Shown: positions 25,045 to 36,939, counted from the stretch's first letter. The stretch is DNA of 64,000 bases from Isoetes taiwanensis (GCA_021234155.1 JAJEKV010000075.1:6028908-6092907); one strand, 5' to 3'. Made by a program: numbers and translations. Notes: generated from the sequence alone by a model not told the origin.

Positions 25045-25530
25045 TTACAATACGGGTTTGCTATTAAAAGAAGATTTATCATGTAAGAAGATGTTACTTG
25101 ACAAAAGTGCTGATTTCCATTGATGTTATCGAGATAAAGCGCTTGATCCAAGCACTCGATTCTGGCTCAATATATAGCACAATAACGGGGGTTGTTTTGT
25201 ATTTTTTGCACGCTTTTTTTATATGGTTTTCATATGATTTGATGGGCGTATTGCACAAGACCTACTAATCAGTACATCTAGAGCGCACTTGTATTCTCAC
25301 ATTTAAATGGCATATTATCTGTGGTTTTCTAGTGGTTTTGCATGGCATATTTTTTTGCTTGGCAATCAATTATTTCTTAAGTTCTAAATTTGCATGCAAG
25401 CATCGAGGTACTTTAGTTTAGGGTTCTGAATGAGCGGGGGTTTCTTAGGGCATTCGATTTAAAGGGCATATTGATTCGGATGTTAGTTCGGTGGTGGGAT
25501 CGGCAAGAGATGGCAAAAGCAGGGGACAAC
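25045..25530. other. No supported gene
   Basis: AT-rich with no coding or RNA signal I can support. Confidence 0.5.
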
Positions 25531-25790
25531 ACGAATCAAGATGCGAGAAGGTATCCCTGGTCTTATTAGCTGATTCGATTTTCCAAGCTTCTCCTTAGCC
25601 GCTTCCAAGCTTTATGAGAACTAATGGAGTACTGAAAGCATCAAACTGGCCATCGCCGCAACAGGTCTCACACTTTCTTGCATTTGAAGGCTAATCCCAC
25701 GAATCAAGATGCGAAGGTATCCTTGGTCTTATTAGGCTGATTCGATTTCCCAAGCTTCTCCTTAGCCGATGGAGTCTTTGGAAGCATCGG
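25531..25790. repeat. Tandem duplication, about 168-bp unit, second copy shortened
   Basis: ACGAATCAAGATGCGA starts at 25,531 and 25,699. Both continue with GGTATCC-TGGTCTTATTAG and GATTCGATTT-CCAAGCTTCT. Confidence 0.8.
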
Positions 25791-26008
25791 TGGCCATGCC
25801 CCAGCTATCGTATCCAAGGTTTTTTTCATAGCCCTCCGGCTCGGACACATTTCCTCATTTTTGAGGAAAGGAATCGCTCTTCAAATCAATTATGCTCAAC
25901 GGCTTCTTTTACGCCAACTCTGTTGTACTAAGCGTGTCATAACAACGCATCATATTCTCCAAGCAATAGATTTCCCTCATACCCTGTGCAATACAAACAA
26001 AAACCCAC

Positions 26009-26310
26009 GGCTAGAACATTTGGATTCCTTGTAACAGGATCTCAACCTGTTCCGAAAGAGCTCAAGGGATTCTTCTATGGCGATCTCCTATACCTTCCTT
26101 ATTCAGCTCTTCTTATCAGGTTTGACTGGACATGGATTTGATAATCTAGTTTCATGTGCGGCTAGAACATTTGGATTCCTTGTAACGGGATCTCAACTTT
26201 GTTAGAAAGAGCTCACGGGATTCTTCTGTGGCGATCTCCTACACTTTCTTTATTCAGCTCTTCTTATCAGGTTTGACTGGACATGGATTTGGTAATCTAG
26301 TTTCATGTTT
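26009..26310. repeat. Tandem duplication, 151-bp unit
   Basis: GGCTAGAACATTTGGATTCC starts at 26,009 and 26,160. The copies are over 90% alike by eye across the unit. Confidence 0.9.
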
Positions 26311-26770
26311 AGAATTCAATGCTCTTGGCATAAAAAGTTCAATGAGTTGTTGGGTACAAGTCTGGAGGTCATGCAGTGTTGGCTGAAGAAGCAATCCAGA
26401 TGTGCGGGACTCCAACAGGAAGTGTTTTGGACATCTGGTCTTTTACTTGGGAAAGACCAGGTACTGCATATATGTCCGATAATGTAGCATCATTCTTCAT
26501 ACATGTACTAACTCTTGTTTTGCAGCTCCTATGGTTTGGTCTGATTTTTGTGTTTTGTATTTGTTCAATATGAGTATTAGCAATCAGCAAGTATGCTTTA
26601 GGCTCCTCATCTTATTTGTAATGTTCTCGAAATGCTGATGACTTTATTTAATGTCTAACTCTTATATAATCTTCAAGACTCGGATGATGATCCCAATATC
26701 AAGATTGTTATTCTAGACCCCATAACCTTTTTAACCAAGATCGCCGATGTAACTTTATGGACTCAAGGAC

Positions 26771-26953
26771 CATATAATCTTAAAACTGACTTATTTCGTA
26801 GACCATGAATATGATACTTGCTCTGTATAGTGTAACAATTCTTAATGGAGGTTTAACGAGCATGTAATCTCAAAGCCGACTTATTTTTAGAGATCATGAA
26901 TATGAATACTTGTTCTCCGTAGTTCTAACAAATCTAAGTCCAGGTTTAAGCAG
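26771..26953. repeat. Tandem duplication, 90-bp unit
   Basis: CATRTAATCTYAAARCYGAC occurs at 26,771 and 26,861, followed in both by a GACTTATTT and CATGAATATGA block. Confidence 0.75.
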
Positions 26954-27650
26954 AGCTTATTGAGCTGGTTTTATGTGGCAATAAACCACTCTAATTATCC
27001 CTTTCAATTGATTCTCTCGGATTATTGTGAAGGTCCCTATGGATGTTGGATGGGCTGGGAGCTTGAATTTTGTGCAGACTGCTTTGCATTTCTTTGTATT
27101 AATATTTCTTTGCAATGGTTGAACTGGCTGCACAATAGAAATTGGTTGCTGCACTAGCTCATTTGATGCACTACCTTCACCCACTGTGGCATCTATAGGC
27201 AGCACCTGTTGAAGTATGTCTGGTGCAAATGTAAATGTTGTAGTGTATGAAATGTTATCATTTGATTCTAATTGTGGAGTCTTTGAAAAGTAGTCATGGC
27301 GTCTTTGTTATGTCATAATAAAGCATTTTTGATGACATGATACAATATATTGGATGCTTGAACCATGTCTAAAACATGTATGGAACTAAATCGTTGTTTC
27401 CTGCTCAGTTCAAAATGCTATATGTAGGCATGTTTTGTTCCATTTTTTCGTGAAGAATCCACTTGGAATTCACAATTCAACCAATTCAAAGTATTTCTTT
27501 GTTGCCATTCTCGATTGCTCTAATGTTCAATTTTGTGAAGTCAATAGGAATTTAGAAAAAATAAACAAACATTTGTACTATTCTTGGTTCTTCAAATTCA
27601 ACAATTCTACAATGTGGAAAACAAGATATGTCATGTAGTTGGTCATATTG

Positions 27651-27752
27651 TAGCCATTGGAATTGGTTATGCATGAATGCACTCCTCTCTACGCATGAAT
27701 GTAGCCATTGGAATTGGTTATGCATGAATGCACTCCTCTATGCTTGAATGCA
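27651..27752. repeat. Tandem duplication, 51-bp unit
   Basis: TAGCCATTGGAATTGGTTAT starts at 27,651 and 27,702, followed by GCATGAATGCACTCCTCT in both. Confidence 0.9.
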
Positions 27753-27892
27753 TGCCCCTAAATAATTTCATAATTAATATACTTTCTCCTATATTCCCAC
27801 ATGTTTATGCCATGTACACATGTTTACTATTGCTTGATAGCTTCTATGACATTTGTTGAACTTTATCTATAGTTCTTATCAATCAATCTACA

Positions 27893-28280
27893 ACTTTGAT
27901 TCCATTGTGTATATCCTAGCTTTTCCAAGAACATCATCCACCATAAATCTAGAAAACAAGATAGTTTAGGCATGCAACATCCAGCGCAACACACATGCAA
28001 AACATACATAAGATCTTGCCCACATCTTCTACAACTTTCATGCCTAGAAATGCGAGGCCGTCCACACATTTATTACATTCGAGTTATTTGTGACTTTGAT
28101 TCCATTGTGTATATCCTAGCTTTTCCAAGACCATCATCCGCCATAAATCCAAGCATGTAACATCCAGCGCAATATAACACACATGCAAAACATACATAAG
28201 ATGTTGCCCACATCTTCTACAACTTTCACATGACTACAAATGCGAATCATCCAATATTTCATAGCAGATTTATTACATTA
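27893..28280. repeat. Tandem duplication, 200-bp unit
   Basis: ACTTTGATTCCATTGTGTAT starts at 27,893 and 28,093. Both contain CAACATCCAGCGCAA or TAACATCCAGCGCAA and then ACACACATGCAAAACATACA. The second copy carries small insertions and deletions. Confidence 0.9.
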
Positions 28281-28463
28281 AGTCGACTATCCAATAAAGT
28301 CGGTTTGTTAAATAAATAATTGTTGCTATTGTATTTAAATCACTGGCTAATACACCCCTTAATACTCTCATTCCATCTACACTCCACTATAGCTACCCAC
28401 TCTATCACCTACATAGGCATCCCTCCCTCTATTCTTCTACCCATTTCAAGCGCTCACAACCAA

Positions 28464-28493
28464 TGCCCGGCATTGCCGGGCACACGTTTCTAG
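28464..28493 (+). mobile_element. Helitron 3' terminus (hairpin plus CTAG, inserted before T)
   Basis: A perfect 9-bp-arm palindrome (TGCCCGGCATTGCCGGGCA, 28,464-28,482) is followed 7 nt later by CTAG (28,490-28,493) and then T. Plant Helitrons end in CTRR preceded by a GC-rich hairpin and insert between A and T. The related, uninterrupted copy at 37,061-37,080 reads ...ACACA^TGAATTATGA, so the sequence right of CTAG here is the second half of an empty A^T site. No Rep/helicase coding was seen to the left, so this is probably a non-autonomous element. Its 5' end was not found. Confidence 0.8.
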
Positions 28494-29760
28494 TGAATTA
28501 TGAAGTTAGCTAATCTTGAAATACCCCTATGTAGAGCCTTAGGAAGATATAATATAGTTACCTCTACTTATGCATGATCGTGGGGTCTATACATTCCCGA
28601 ACACATTGAGACCATTGCAATCTTTGTATAACAAATGAAAGTTGGGTCTCCATTTTTTTTGTGTGAGGTTTATTGTGGTAATGCCATGTGGCATCGATTC
28701 CAAGGAGGAATGGAAGTTGGCCCCAACAACAAAAAGGACAAAAAGTTGGACGACCCCTTCGCCCAAAAAGGAAAGGAGGGCATTCCCCAATACAAAAAGA
28801 AGACCTTACTACTCCTTACTATTTTTTGTAGGATGATCAAATGAAAAAATGCAAGCAAATTAATCTATGTTATTGAAAAATGACACGCTCAACCATAGCA
28901 ACAACATGAATCAATTCTTCCGAACAACCACAGCAAAGCTCAACCACAGCTTTCGAACAACCATAGCAAAGCTCAACCACAACAGCAGCATGAAAGTATA
29001 AGATCACAATCATACACAGAAGAACAGAGGCATTATGCTTTAAATAAATACAATTATTCCTTTGTATCTCACTTATTTGGCTTGCCCAACAATCAAAACT
29101 ATGATACTACATTGAAAAAAATAGAGGCATGACTATGATACTACATTGAAAAAAATAGAGGCATTATGCTTTAGATAAATGCAGTTGTATATATAGGAGT
29201 TTGAAAACATGCCTCCTAATTGCTTCGTACCGACAAAGAATGAATTTCGGTCTCCCATTCACAATATTTAGTACAAAGAACGAATTTCAGTCTCCCATTC
29301 TAGATCACAATATTTAGTTTGTCTTCAGTTCGATGACCCCCTAGAGTTTCCGGTATGAGATCATAAAACGTTTACATGACTTGTAACAAGGTATGTTAAA
29401 TTTTATAAAATCAATATCCATCGGTTACAAAAAGTGAAAGCGGGATTCCCAAGCGGTTTTAATAACAGAGCATGTGGTTACAATCCAAGTTCATAATGGG
29501 CATCTTTTACGTGCATAAGATATATAAACTCTTCCATACATATATGTTTGCATAGCAATTGGCGAACATATTAATGACAAAACATAATGTAGGCATCTTT
29601 TAAGTTGAATATTCTCTTTTATCTATGATATTTTGGGTGAGGACTTGCTAATAGATATGCATGGCACCTAAAAACAAACATGCAAAGAAAAAATCGGCCT
29701 CACTTAATTGGAGAGAGTTAAAATCCCCATGAAGGAAGCTTCAGTTCCTTGAGACATCGC
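28494..29760 (-). other. Left flank of CR gene copy A
   Basis: The region matches 37,071-37,680 (copy B), 57,750-58,480 (copy C) and, in part, 62,330-63,180 (copy D). Landmarks are GAATTATGAAGTTA, the GTGTGAGGTTTATTGTGGTA block and CATACATATATGTTTGCATA. It is AT-rich with no coding signal, so most likely 3' flank or UTR of the minus-strand gene. Confidence 0.55.
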
Positions 29761-32260
29761 GATGCCGAGAATGAATGAAGGCGATGAAATCATGAGATAG
29801 CCACACCTATAAGCCTAGCTCGAGAAATGAAAGAGCTTCGCGATACACCGCCCGCAAGTGGCGTCATCGTATCTTCATAGTGCGCATCGGTTTACGTGAT
29901 GCCAAGTTGCTTGGCCTCGGAGGTGCTATACTCACGCTCTAATATCTCTAGTCCGGTGATGTTCCCGCATCATCAAGCCTGCGTTTTTTCTTTTTCATCA
30001 CTTGTTTAGCATTATCGACCATTTGTTTAGCGTGAATCCAACATCTTTTTCTGCTTTGCCTTTACTTTTTCGGGCTCGCGGCTTAAATTCGAAGCTTTAA
30101 CGTTTACGTGTTTGGCTTTGCTTTGTCACAAGTCCCCACAGAAGCTCATCTTGGGCATAGTACCTCCCTATAAAAGGAAGCAAACTGTCATGGCGTTCCC
30201 TATCCACGTCCCTTGATTTTTTCCACAATAAGCCCTTCCAATGCTGCCACGGGTGACAATGATGTAGGAAGTTAACTCCTCATAGCTCGTCATCGCCACA
30301 TGAATCCGCTTTGTCTCTAATAGTTTCGCTCCAAAATCTTTGGCGTCTCGGATATTGTAGCTGGCCCATAATATTTGGTTTGAATAGCGAGAAAGTCCAC
30401 TAGAGGGTTGTGCATCCTTGGGAGCCAAAGGTGCGTGTTAAATCCTCTCTAGCTTCTCTTGCCTTCTCAATATCGGCCCGGATGTTTGTAATGCCTAATC
30501 TTCCTCTTCCCCACCTCAAGTATCAAGCGAGAAGGATAAGCATTCTTGCCGCCGGCTTCGGGGAGTATCACCAATTGATCTTGCTACCGGTCTAGTCTGC
30601 CTCTCAGGCCAGAAATGAGCCATACAATATTTGTATCCGGTATCCACGCAAGGAGGAAGTGATGGGCTGAAATTCTATAGCTTTCACAAACGCCACCACT
30701 TTGTCCCTCTTGACATCCCGGTGGCGGTCAAAATATCGTTGGCAAGGTAGTCGGTAGCAAACTCTGATGTAGTCCTCATACCTCAAAGTTTCGGATCCAT
30801 TTCAAAGAGCATGCGGGGAACAAATGGCGACCCCACCTTGAACTTCTCCACGAGAAACGAGGGAAGCATGTTGCGAGTCACCTTGTCAATGAGAAGCTGC
30901 AGCCTTGATATGTCTTTTTCTAGCGAGTCTTCTCTCGAAGATCACTCTCGAAACATAGCCCCATTTTTGAGCAATTTTCTCCACATCCTCCGGGGTGAGA
31001 TCCAATTCTATCCGCATTAACTCATAAAATTCGTCTTTGTCTTTCCTCCATGGGGCGGAATCTTCGTGACCACTTGGCACTCCCTCACTTTTTTCAAAAA
31101 CTCATTATTATTCTCATCGGGTGGCAAAGAGCATAACGTTCCCCAAATGGTTCCCCATGAACTTCGATCAACCGGATGCAAAATTTCTCGCCTCGCTAAT
31201 GGGGGATCCGTATTTGTAGCTTATGGACCCATTGCGATAAAAAGCACACCCATGACTTGGTTAGGTCCCCAACAACGAAGCTGCACTACCAAATCGTAGT
31301 CCAAGTCCCAGGATTTCGTGGATCGCCCCTACCATCATAACCACGTATTACCACATAAAAGCCGACTTCCCAATGCACGGGCGCCCGTTAACATGGGCGT
31401 GCTTAAGTCTAGGTTCTTGATATGCCTTCAAGGCCACTTTAAGAAAGTCGGAGAAGCATCTTCTTACATTATAGCCCTTTCCTACAAGGAACATCCATGT
31501 CGTATTTAGGTGTAGAGTTGATGCCATTCCTTTACAACAATGTGGCGGTGATCTCGAAACTCCGGAGCAAAGCTAATCTCTCAAACATCTCGCAATCAGG
31601 TAGCCTTAGCACTCCACACAAAAAGAAAGAATAGACAAGGGACTAGAAAAGGAAACAAAAGACACAAACTATGAGGCCATAAAAGCGATGTAAGAACCTC
31701 CGGGAGGAAAAATCTCTTGTCTTACGAGAGAATGTAAACAAAAAAAACTCTGCTCTAAATGGAACATATAGATTTATCTCTGCTTTTTAAGTTGAGTTTG
31801 ACGGAGTAGCTTATTTGTTCCTTTAAGCTGCTGCAAGAAAGGACTACAAGCAAGGGCCCTATCATTTACCTATGGACAAGATTGAGAACCATAATAAGAA
31901 TAGATATGGGTGGTTAACCAGGTCGAGTTTTTGCGGGCATAGTATTCACACAACTGCCGGACTCGACATATTACGGACCATAAGGATCATACCAACTAAT
32001 TTGGCGGGTTCATTCCTTATAAGTAAGGCGAATGGAATATACAAAAAGGGAGGAAGTGAGGAAAACATATTCTATCTTCTTATATTCCCATAGGACAAAA
32101 TACATGCACAAAGCGAACAAAAAACAGAAACACAAATGGTATTTCCAAGGAATCCAAACACGTTCTTACCGTCACCCGGGGCTCCAACAACTGGGCCTAC
32201 AACATTCGAAACAGATTTAAGTTAGAATGAGAAACAAAAAAATCAACAGCAAAAAACAGG
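29760..32260 (-). pseudogene. CR (Crinkler/RHS-like) ATPase gene, copy A
   Basis: Reading right to left, a 27-nt exon-like block at 32,170-32,196 (between TTGTAG and GTAAGA) encodes GPVVGAPGDG, a Walker-A-like glycine loop. The core follows at about 31,620-30,600, in broken frames. The frame 30,886-31,080 has APWRKDKDEFYELMRIELDL then TPEDVEKIAQKWGYVSRVIF, the W..DE...(R)..GG/GxxxRxIF layout of Crinkler/RHS ATPases. A last exon lies at about 30,160-29,790 in many pieces. In the known family this P-loop ATPase module is related to transposon NTPases and often carries an effector domain; members are found in oomycetes, fungi and trypanosomes. Stops and shifts are many, but copy B shows longer open frames at the same sites, so part of the damage may be sequence error. 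Family call is by motif only. Confidence 0.5.
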
Positions 32261-32299
32261 AAAACCTGCTATGTATAAAGATGCTATAGCTATGGCCAA

Positions 32300-33340
32300 T
32301 GCCCTTGGGAAAAGGAGTTAGAAAAAGGAGTTATGTACCTTTTAGTTGATTGATATTAGGAGCCCAACAATCCATACTACGAGCATTTCTCACTTGTTTT
32401 ATGGCCAAATGCAACTAATTTCGACAAAAGAACATGATTTCAATCGACTCGCTCTAAACTGCTCCTAATCGACTCGCTCTAAACTGCTCCTAATGACCTT
32501 AGATGACATCCCACCCTCAATATATCTCCTCACATCACTCATCAATCCTTCAATTCAATGCCGATTAGTTCAAAAATTGCTCCAAATCAACTCCAAATCA
32601 CCACAGTTTTGAATCTAGGTGTTATGAACATGGATAAAAGGGACAAGAATTAATAAGTTTGGTATGGTTAAGTGTTTAATACCACCGAGGAACAACCAAA
32701 AGAGATCGAAGCAAAAAGCTTTGACCTATTCACGGCAGACCCAACTGGATTGGGTAATGGTGCCATGGGCTGCTAGAGGTCGATCTTGACCTTAGGAGGA
32801 AGAGCTGGCCAAATCGGCTACCTGGTTTATGTCGAACCTTTGCCTTTAACAAGGTTCGAAAGCAAATATAAAGGAATTGATTAGAAGAGAGCTGGAGCAT
32901 ACATTTTGTAGAGGAAAAGCTTGGCTAGTTTGTATTATCTCCCCCTTCCCCCCGGATTTGAATTATCCGACAACCGCCCCCGGCAGTACTATCCAGGGCC
33001 CTCCCTTTGGAAGAATCCTCCATCCTCCCGGGAAGAATCCTCCCCTTCTCCCTTGCATAGTGAAAAATACCTTTTAGTGTGAGCGATGCGATCTGGATCT
33101 GAAAACACGGGGAAGGGGGGTTCTTCTTGTGAAGGAGCAGATGCCACAAAATAAAAAGATCGATGCGAGAAGCGGGGAGGGGGTCGGATTCTCCGGGGAG
33201 GGGGAGGCAGATTGTACTGATCAGTAGGTGGGCTGGATAATTCGGTCGGGGAGAGGGGGGATAATTCAGCCCTCCCAAAAGCTTGTCTAATTGATTCTCT
33301 TGAATTCTAGCTCTGTCAAGTTTTCTGCCAGCCAAGCAAG
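32300..33340. other. Upstream flank of copy A; no other gene supported
   Basis: 32,330-32,430 matches 38,355-38,460 and 60,940-61,060 (GATTGATATTAGGAGCCCAA-type words). GATCGACTCGCTC-like words repeat at 32,445-32,490. The minus frame 32,925-33,440 is open but lies across low-complexity GGGGAGGGGG sequence with no family. Confidence 0.5.
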
Positions 33341-33355
33341 CAACCTTGCTTGAGC

Positions 33356-33623
33356 CCCGGGGGGTGCACACAGAAAAAACCGTACAAAACATGTGCGTGT
33401 ACGGTAGGGATTTTTTTGGGCCAAAACCGTACCGTACCATACCGTATAAGTATGGGAGGGGATTTTTTTTACTTTAATTCCGTATATATTTGTAATGAAA
33501 TATGGTAGGGGTATATGAAATATAAGGGATATTTCTGTAGGAAAATCCCGTATAAGGAATAATTTCTCTTGACCCTATGCACGCACATGCCATATAGACT
33601 TCACATTGTGTGCACCCCCCAGG
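33356..33623. mobile_element. MITE, 268 bp, 16-bp terminal inverted repeats, 8-bp target duplication
   Basis: Ends are CCCGGGGGGTGCACAC and the reverse complement of CCTGGGGGGTGCACAC (one mismatch). The exact duplication GCTTGAGC flanks it at 33,348-33,355 and 33,624-33,631. The core is AT-rich with repeated CCGTACCGTA words. It has no coding capacity. An 8-bp duplication fits hAT-type transposition, although the ends are not the usual hAT CAGGG. Confidence 0.85.
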
Positions 33624-33815
33624 GCTTGAGCAGTTGTACCAGGACCGGATCATGTTGAGCTTCCAGGAAGAACCAAGGGTTCTTGCACAAATTATTCACG
33701 CATCCGACAAAGCCAGGGGCTTTATGCACTAATGGGGGAGTCAGGGACTCCGAGGGTGCGAAGGCCAGTGGTGGATGCGATATCGCGCTGTGGTGAAGCC
33801 CAAGTTTATAACGAA

Positions 33816-33826
33816 GGTATCAGAGC
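33816..33826 (+). other. Possible LTR-retrotransposon primer-binding site (initiator tRNA-Met)
   Basis: GGTATCAGAGC is the core complementary to the 3' end of plant initiator tRNA-Met, used by many plant LTR elements. It lies 450 bp left of the gag frame, as expected. The preceding base is A rather than T, and I could not define the LTR left of it. Confidence 0.5.
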
Positions 33827-34267
33827 AAGAGTTTGATACTGGGATGGAGAGAGAGATGGATGTGGTGGCTGATCCATTGATGGAATTAGCATTTCTAATC
33901 CCTGAGGAAGGAGAAAATATAGATTTGGATGAAGTAGCTCCTATCGAAGAAGAGGTACGGAGCATCCAAACTCCAGATCGATAATAAGGGAAAACCTCAC
34001 GACGAGGAACCGAAACAGAAGGAGATTTCTTCTTCTGCTAGAGAAGGAAAGGAGTTTGAAAAACTTTCTCAGATATCCCTTCTCCTAATAAAACCATTGA
34101 TTCAAATCCATTTAACTTCTAGGGGGGAGTTACCAGGGGAAGTTAGATTATGCAAATGCACGGATTAGAGAATTAATGGGGCAAGTTGCAAAAAACTATG
34201 ATTGAGCAAATGCACACAAATAATTAGCTCAAGGACTTGCAGCTTCAGATGGTAAGCACAGACAAAG

Positions 34268-35240
34268 TTGTTTGATACTATCAAACAATTAGTGAAAAAA
34301 AGCCCGGGGGGCACTAATGTGAATAAAATACAGGAAGATCATAGTAATCAGGCTCAAGGAGTCCCAAATGTTGGCCAAACTAGTCAAGCTCAAGGAGCTA
34401 GAGCTGCGGGCCTAATCCAACCTCATCTAGATCGAGGGAATTTTGGAGTTCATGGAATTTTATCAACAGAAGAGGTTAAGGATTTAGGAAAAAGAGATCA
34501 TCTCGAGTTTAAATGATCTAAAACTGTTGAACAAGCCATCCGATGGCTTAGTTGGTCAGAAACATATTTTTAGGCCACCAATAAGAAGAATGTTGCATGC
34601 GGCATTGCAACTCAGGGAGGATGCTGCCTCTTGGTGGAGTCTGCTTATGGAGAGAGATGTTGAGGTTGACTCTTGGGCGGACTTTTGCAAATTCTTTAAA
34701 CAAGAATATGCTCCACACTATGATGAGCATCATGCCTTGAGTCAACTTAAGAGTATTAGACAAATTGGATCCTTGCAATAGTATATTAACACCCTTAGGG
34801 GTATATTGGCAAGGATTACAGATATCTCAACCCAGATGCAAGTAAGTTATTATGAGGATGGTCTTAAAGATCGCGTCCTTAAAGCACACATTAGGCAAGT
34901 ATGTCTCGGGGACTTTAAGGCCACAGTGTCCTTGGTGCAGACATTAGCAAGTAACCTTAAGGATGAAGGGGACGATGAGAATAAAAAGTCCCAACCTAAT
35001 TCCCGATGTTTCCAAGAATGAAAGCAAAGGAAGATGGAAAATAAGTATAGGGGATCAAACAAACATCCCCGAATTGCTTCAAGCAATTCAAATAATCCTC
35101 CTAGTAACGAGAAGGGCAAAAGTGAAGCTTCTTTAGGGAAGAAGTCGTTAAAGCCATTAAACTACCACGACACTAAAGGACATATGGCAAGATATTGTCC
35201 AAAGCCACACAAAGAAAAGAAGGTGTTGATCTCTAGTAAG
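34268..35240 (+). pseudogene. Ty3/gypsy gag fragment with zinc knuckle
   Basis: Frames 34,268-34,516, 34,527-34,781, 34,806-35,021 and 35,034-35,240 read as a retrotransposon gag. ALQLREDAASWWSLLMERDV and WADFCKFFKQEYAP are the capsid signature; a serine/asparagine-rich linker and YHDTKGHMARYCP follow. The last is a zinc knuckle whose first cysteine(s) have been lost. Stops separate the frames. No protease, RT or integrase follows: the homology ends near 35,250, where a LINE RT begins. Gag packages the element's RNA. Confidence 0.8.
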
Positions 35241-35254
35241 CAAGCAAAGCTCTC

Positions 35255-35870
35255 AAACTTGACTTTTCCAAAGCCTTTATATATTGTAATGTGGGATTTT
35301 GTAGATCGTGCATTGAAGAAGATTGGCTTCCCTTCCAAGTTAGTGGATTTAGTTCTTAATTGGTTTAAACTACAGAGCTCAAGTTTCTGTGTTGATAAAT
35401 AATTCTTACGGTAGATTCTTCTCTTTGAATAAGAGGGCTAGGCAAGGATATCCTCTAGCCCCAAACCTTTTCATTATGGTTTGCCGAAAGCAACTTACAA
35501 AAGCTATCTTGTATCATCAAAATGTTGGTAATCTAAAGGGTTTGAGACTTCCGTGATAATTTGAACCAATTGAAATTATTGCAATATCTCGATAATTCCT
35601 TTAGCTTCTTGTTGAATGAGACAAACAATATTGAGTTCTTCACTGTTTTTGATTAATAGTTTTAGTGATGTTTCTAGAATCTACTTCAACCTCGAAATGT
35701 GGTTATTGGAGAGGCTACTCAACTTGATATCCTTGGAATAAAATGTATGGATTTCAATCAAACTACCACTTTGTTTGGGATGCCTTTGACACTGGACATT
35801 GGCATTAAAACCTTTGGTTGCGTATTATCTCCAGAGTTGAGTTCAACATTCGAACTAAGTGCTTTGAGAA
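35255..35870 (+). pseudogene. L1-type LINE RT fragment fused to gag
   Basis: The frame reads MWDFVDRALKKIGFPSKLVD and then, after a stop at 35,400, GRFFSLNKRARQGYPLAPNL, the palm RQG(C/Y)PLAP motif. A degraded continuation at 35,740 reads LFGMPLTLDIG (usual LLGxP). The first part is in the same open frame as the gag zinc knuckle (35,034-35,402). Both ends are truncated. Confidence 0.7.
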
Positions 35871-35878
35871 TCTTCTAT

Positions 35879-36245
35879 TGATCATTACTATTATCTCATT
35901 CGACCATAGTGCCTTGAGAACCCTCCCTGGATCAGAATCGTCTCAACTTTCGTTGTTGCTTGCCCCTTCACATGCCACGAGAATCTTGGCGATGAGAAGT
36001 AATCTACTCATGCCAAGGGGGCCAAACGACCTACGAACCGGTTGAGACGAATCTGATCCTGAGGAGGGTTCACAAGATCACAACATGTGATATTCATGTT
36101 CAACATTTTACCTAATTGCCTTGAGAACGAATCTCATCATGATCATCACCATCACCTCAGTCGACCTAAGTACCTTGAGAACCCTCGCCCCGTCAGAACC
36201 ATCTCGACTTTCGTTGCTGCTTGCCCCTTCGCATGCCAGGTGGAA
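35879..36245. repeat. Tandem duplication, about 250-bp unit
   Basis: The order CGACC-TA-GTACCTTGAGAACC, TCAGAA-C-TCTC, ACTTTCGTTG-TGCTTGCCCC occurs at about 35,900-35,985 and 36,155-36,240, with the TTGAGAAC word shared at both junctions. Confidence 0.7.
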
Positions 36246-36416
36246 GTTCTCATATGCAAGTTTCTATAATGTCAGAGGTAAGAGCATACTCTAATTTCAA
36301 GCCAAAGTGGTGTCTGAGCTTTGTCCATCCATATAGCGAATTGTTGAAGCCAAATCATGGAATACCCTAACTCACGCTATTGATGGAGAACCTCGAGCGG
36401 CCTTTGTGTCTTGAAG

Positions 36417-36730
36417 TTAGAGGACATCTCCCCTACCAAGGTCGTGGTAATGCCTAAACATATAGTTTGAACATTGCTTTAAAGCATTGCATACCAGCTC
36501 AAGGACTTTACATAATTGAGCGGAAAACTTGTGCCGTCGGTTGACATCCATAAAGCTCATGAACATTCTCATAGGTAAGATGAGTAGCTTGCATTGCAAC
36601 ACTTCGAGCATTAAAATCACCAAGAAGAATGACATCTCTCAAGTATTTGGATTGCGCAATCATCAGATCGTTCATCATGATCCACATCATATTTGTCAAA
36701 AAGGAGATGATGTAGGTAGAAAGTAACATC
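36417..36730 (-). pseudogene. LINE endonuclease fragment (GDFNAR type)
   Basis: On the minus strand the frame 36,508-36,729 contains LRDVILLGDFNARS, the Asp-Phe-Asn catalytic block of LINE endonucleases. GDFNAR is typical of the non-L1 clades. The rest of the domain is decayed. A matching segment lies at 57,156-57,420, also just left of a CR gene copy. Confidence 0.65.
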
Positions 36731-36939
36731 CAAACAATAAAAGCGGCTCTACCATTTGAGCAATGGAGCTTGACCGATTATATTTATCGGCTTTGTGATG
36801 TGCAACACATCGAAGTTATGCATAAGAGGTATGGGACACCCTTTCGGCATGAGAGATCTCACCCAAGCAACCTAAAAGGGGTGGGGATGTATCATTAGTT
36901 GTGCATTCTTGCATATTGAGAGCTATGGTAGCAGGTATG

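Noticed and set aside
32925..33440. 171-codon minus-strand frame
   Set aside because: It crosses GGGGAGGGGG-rich low-complexity DNA and the MITE end. Its length reflects base composition and it has no motif.
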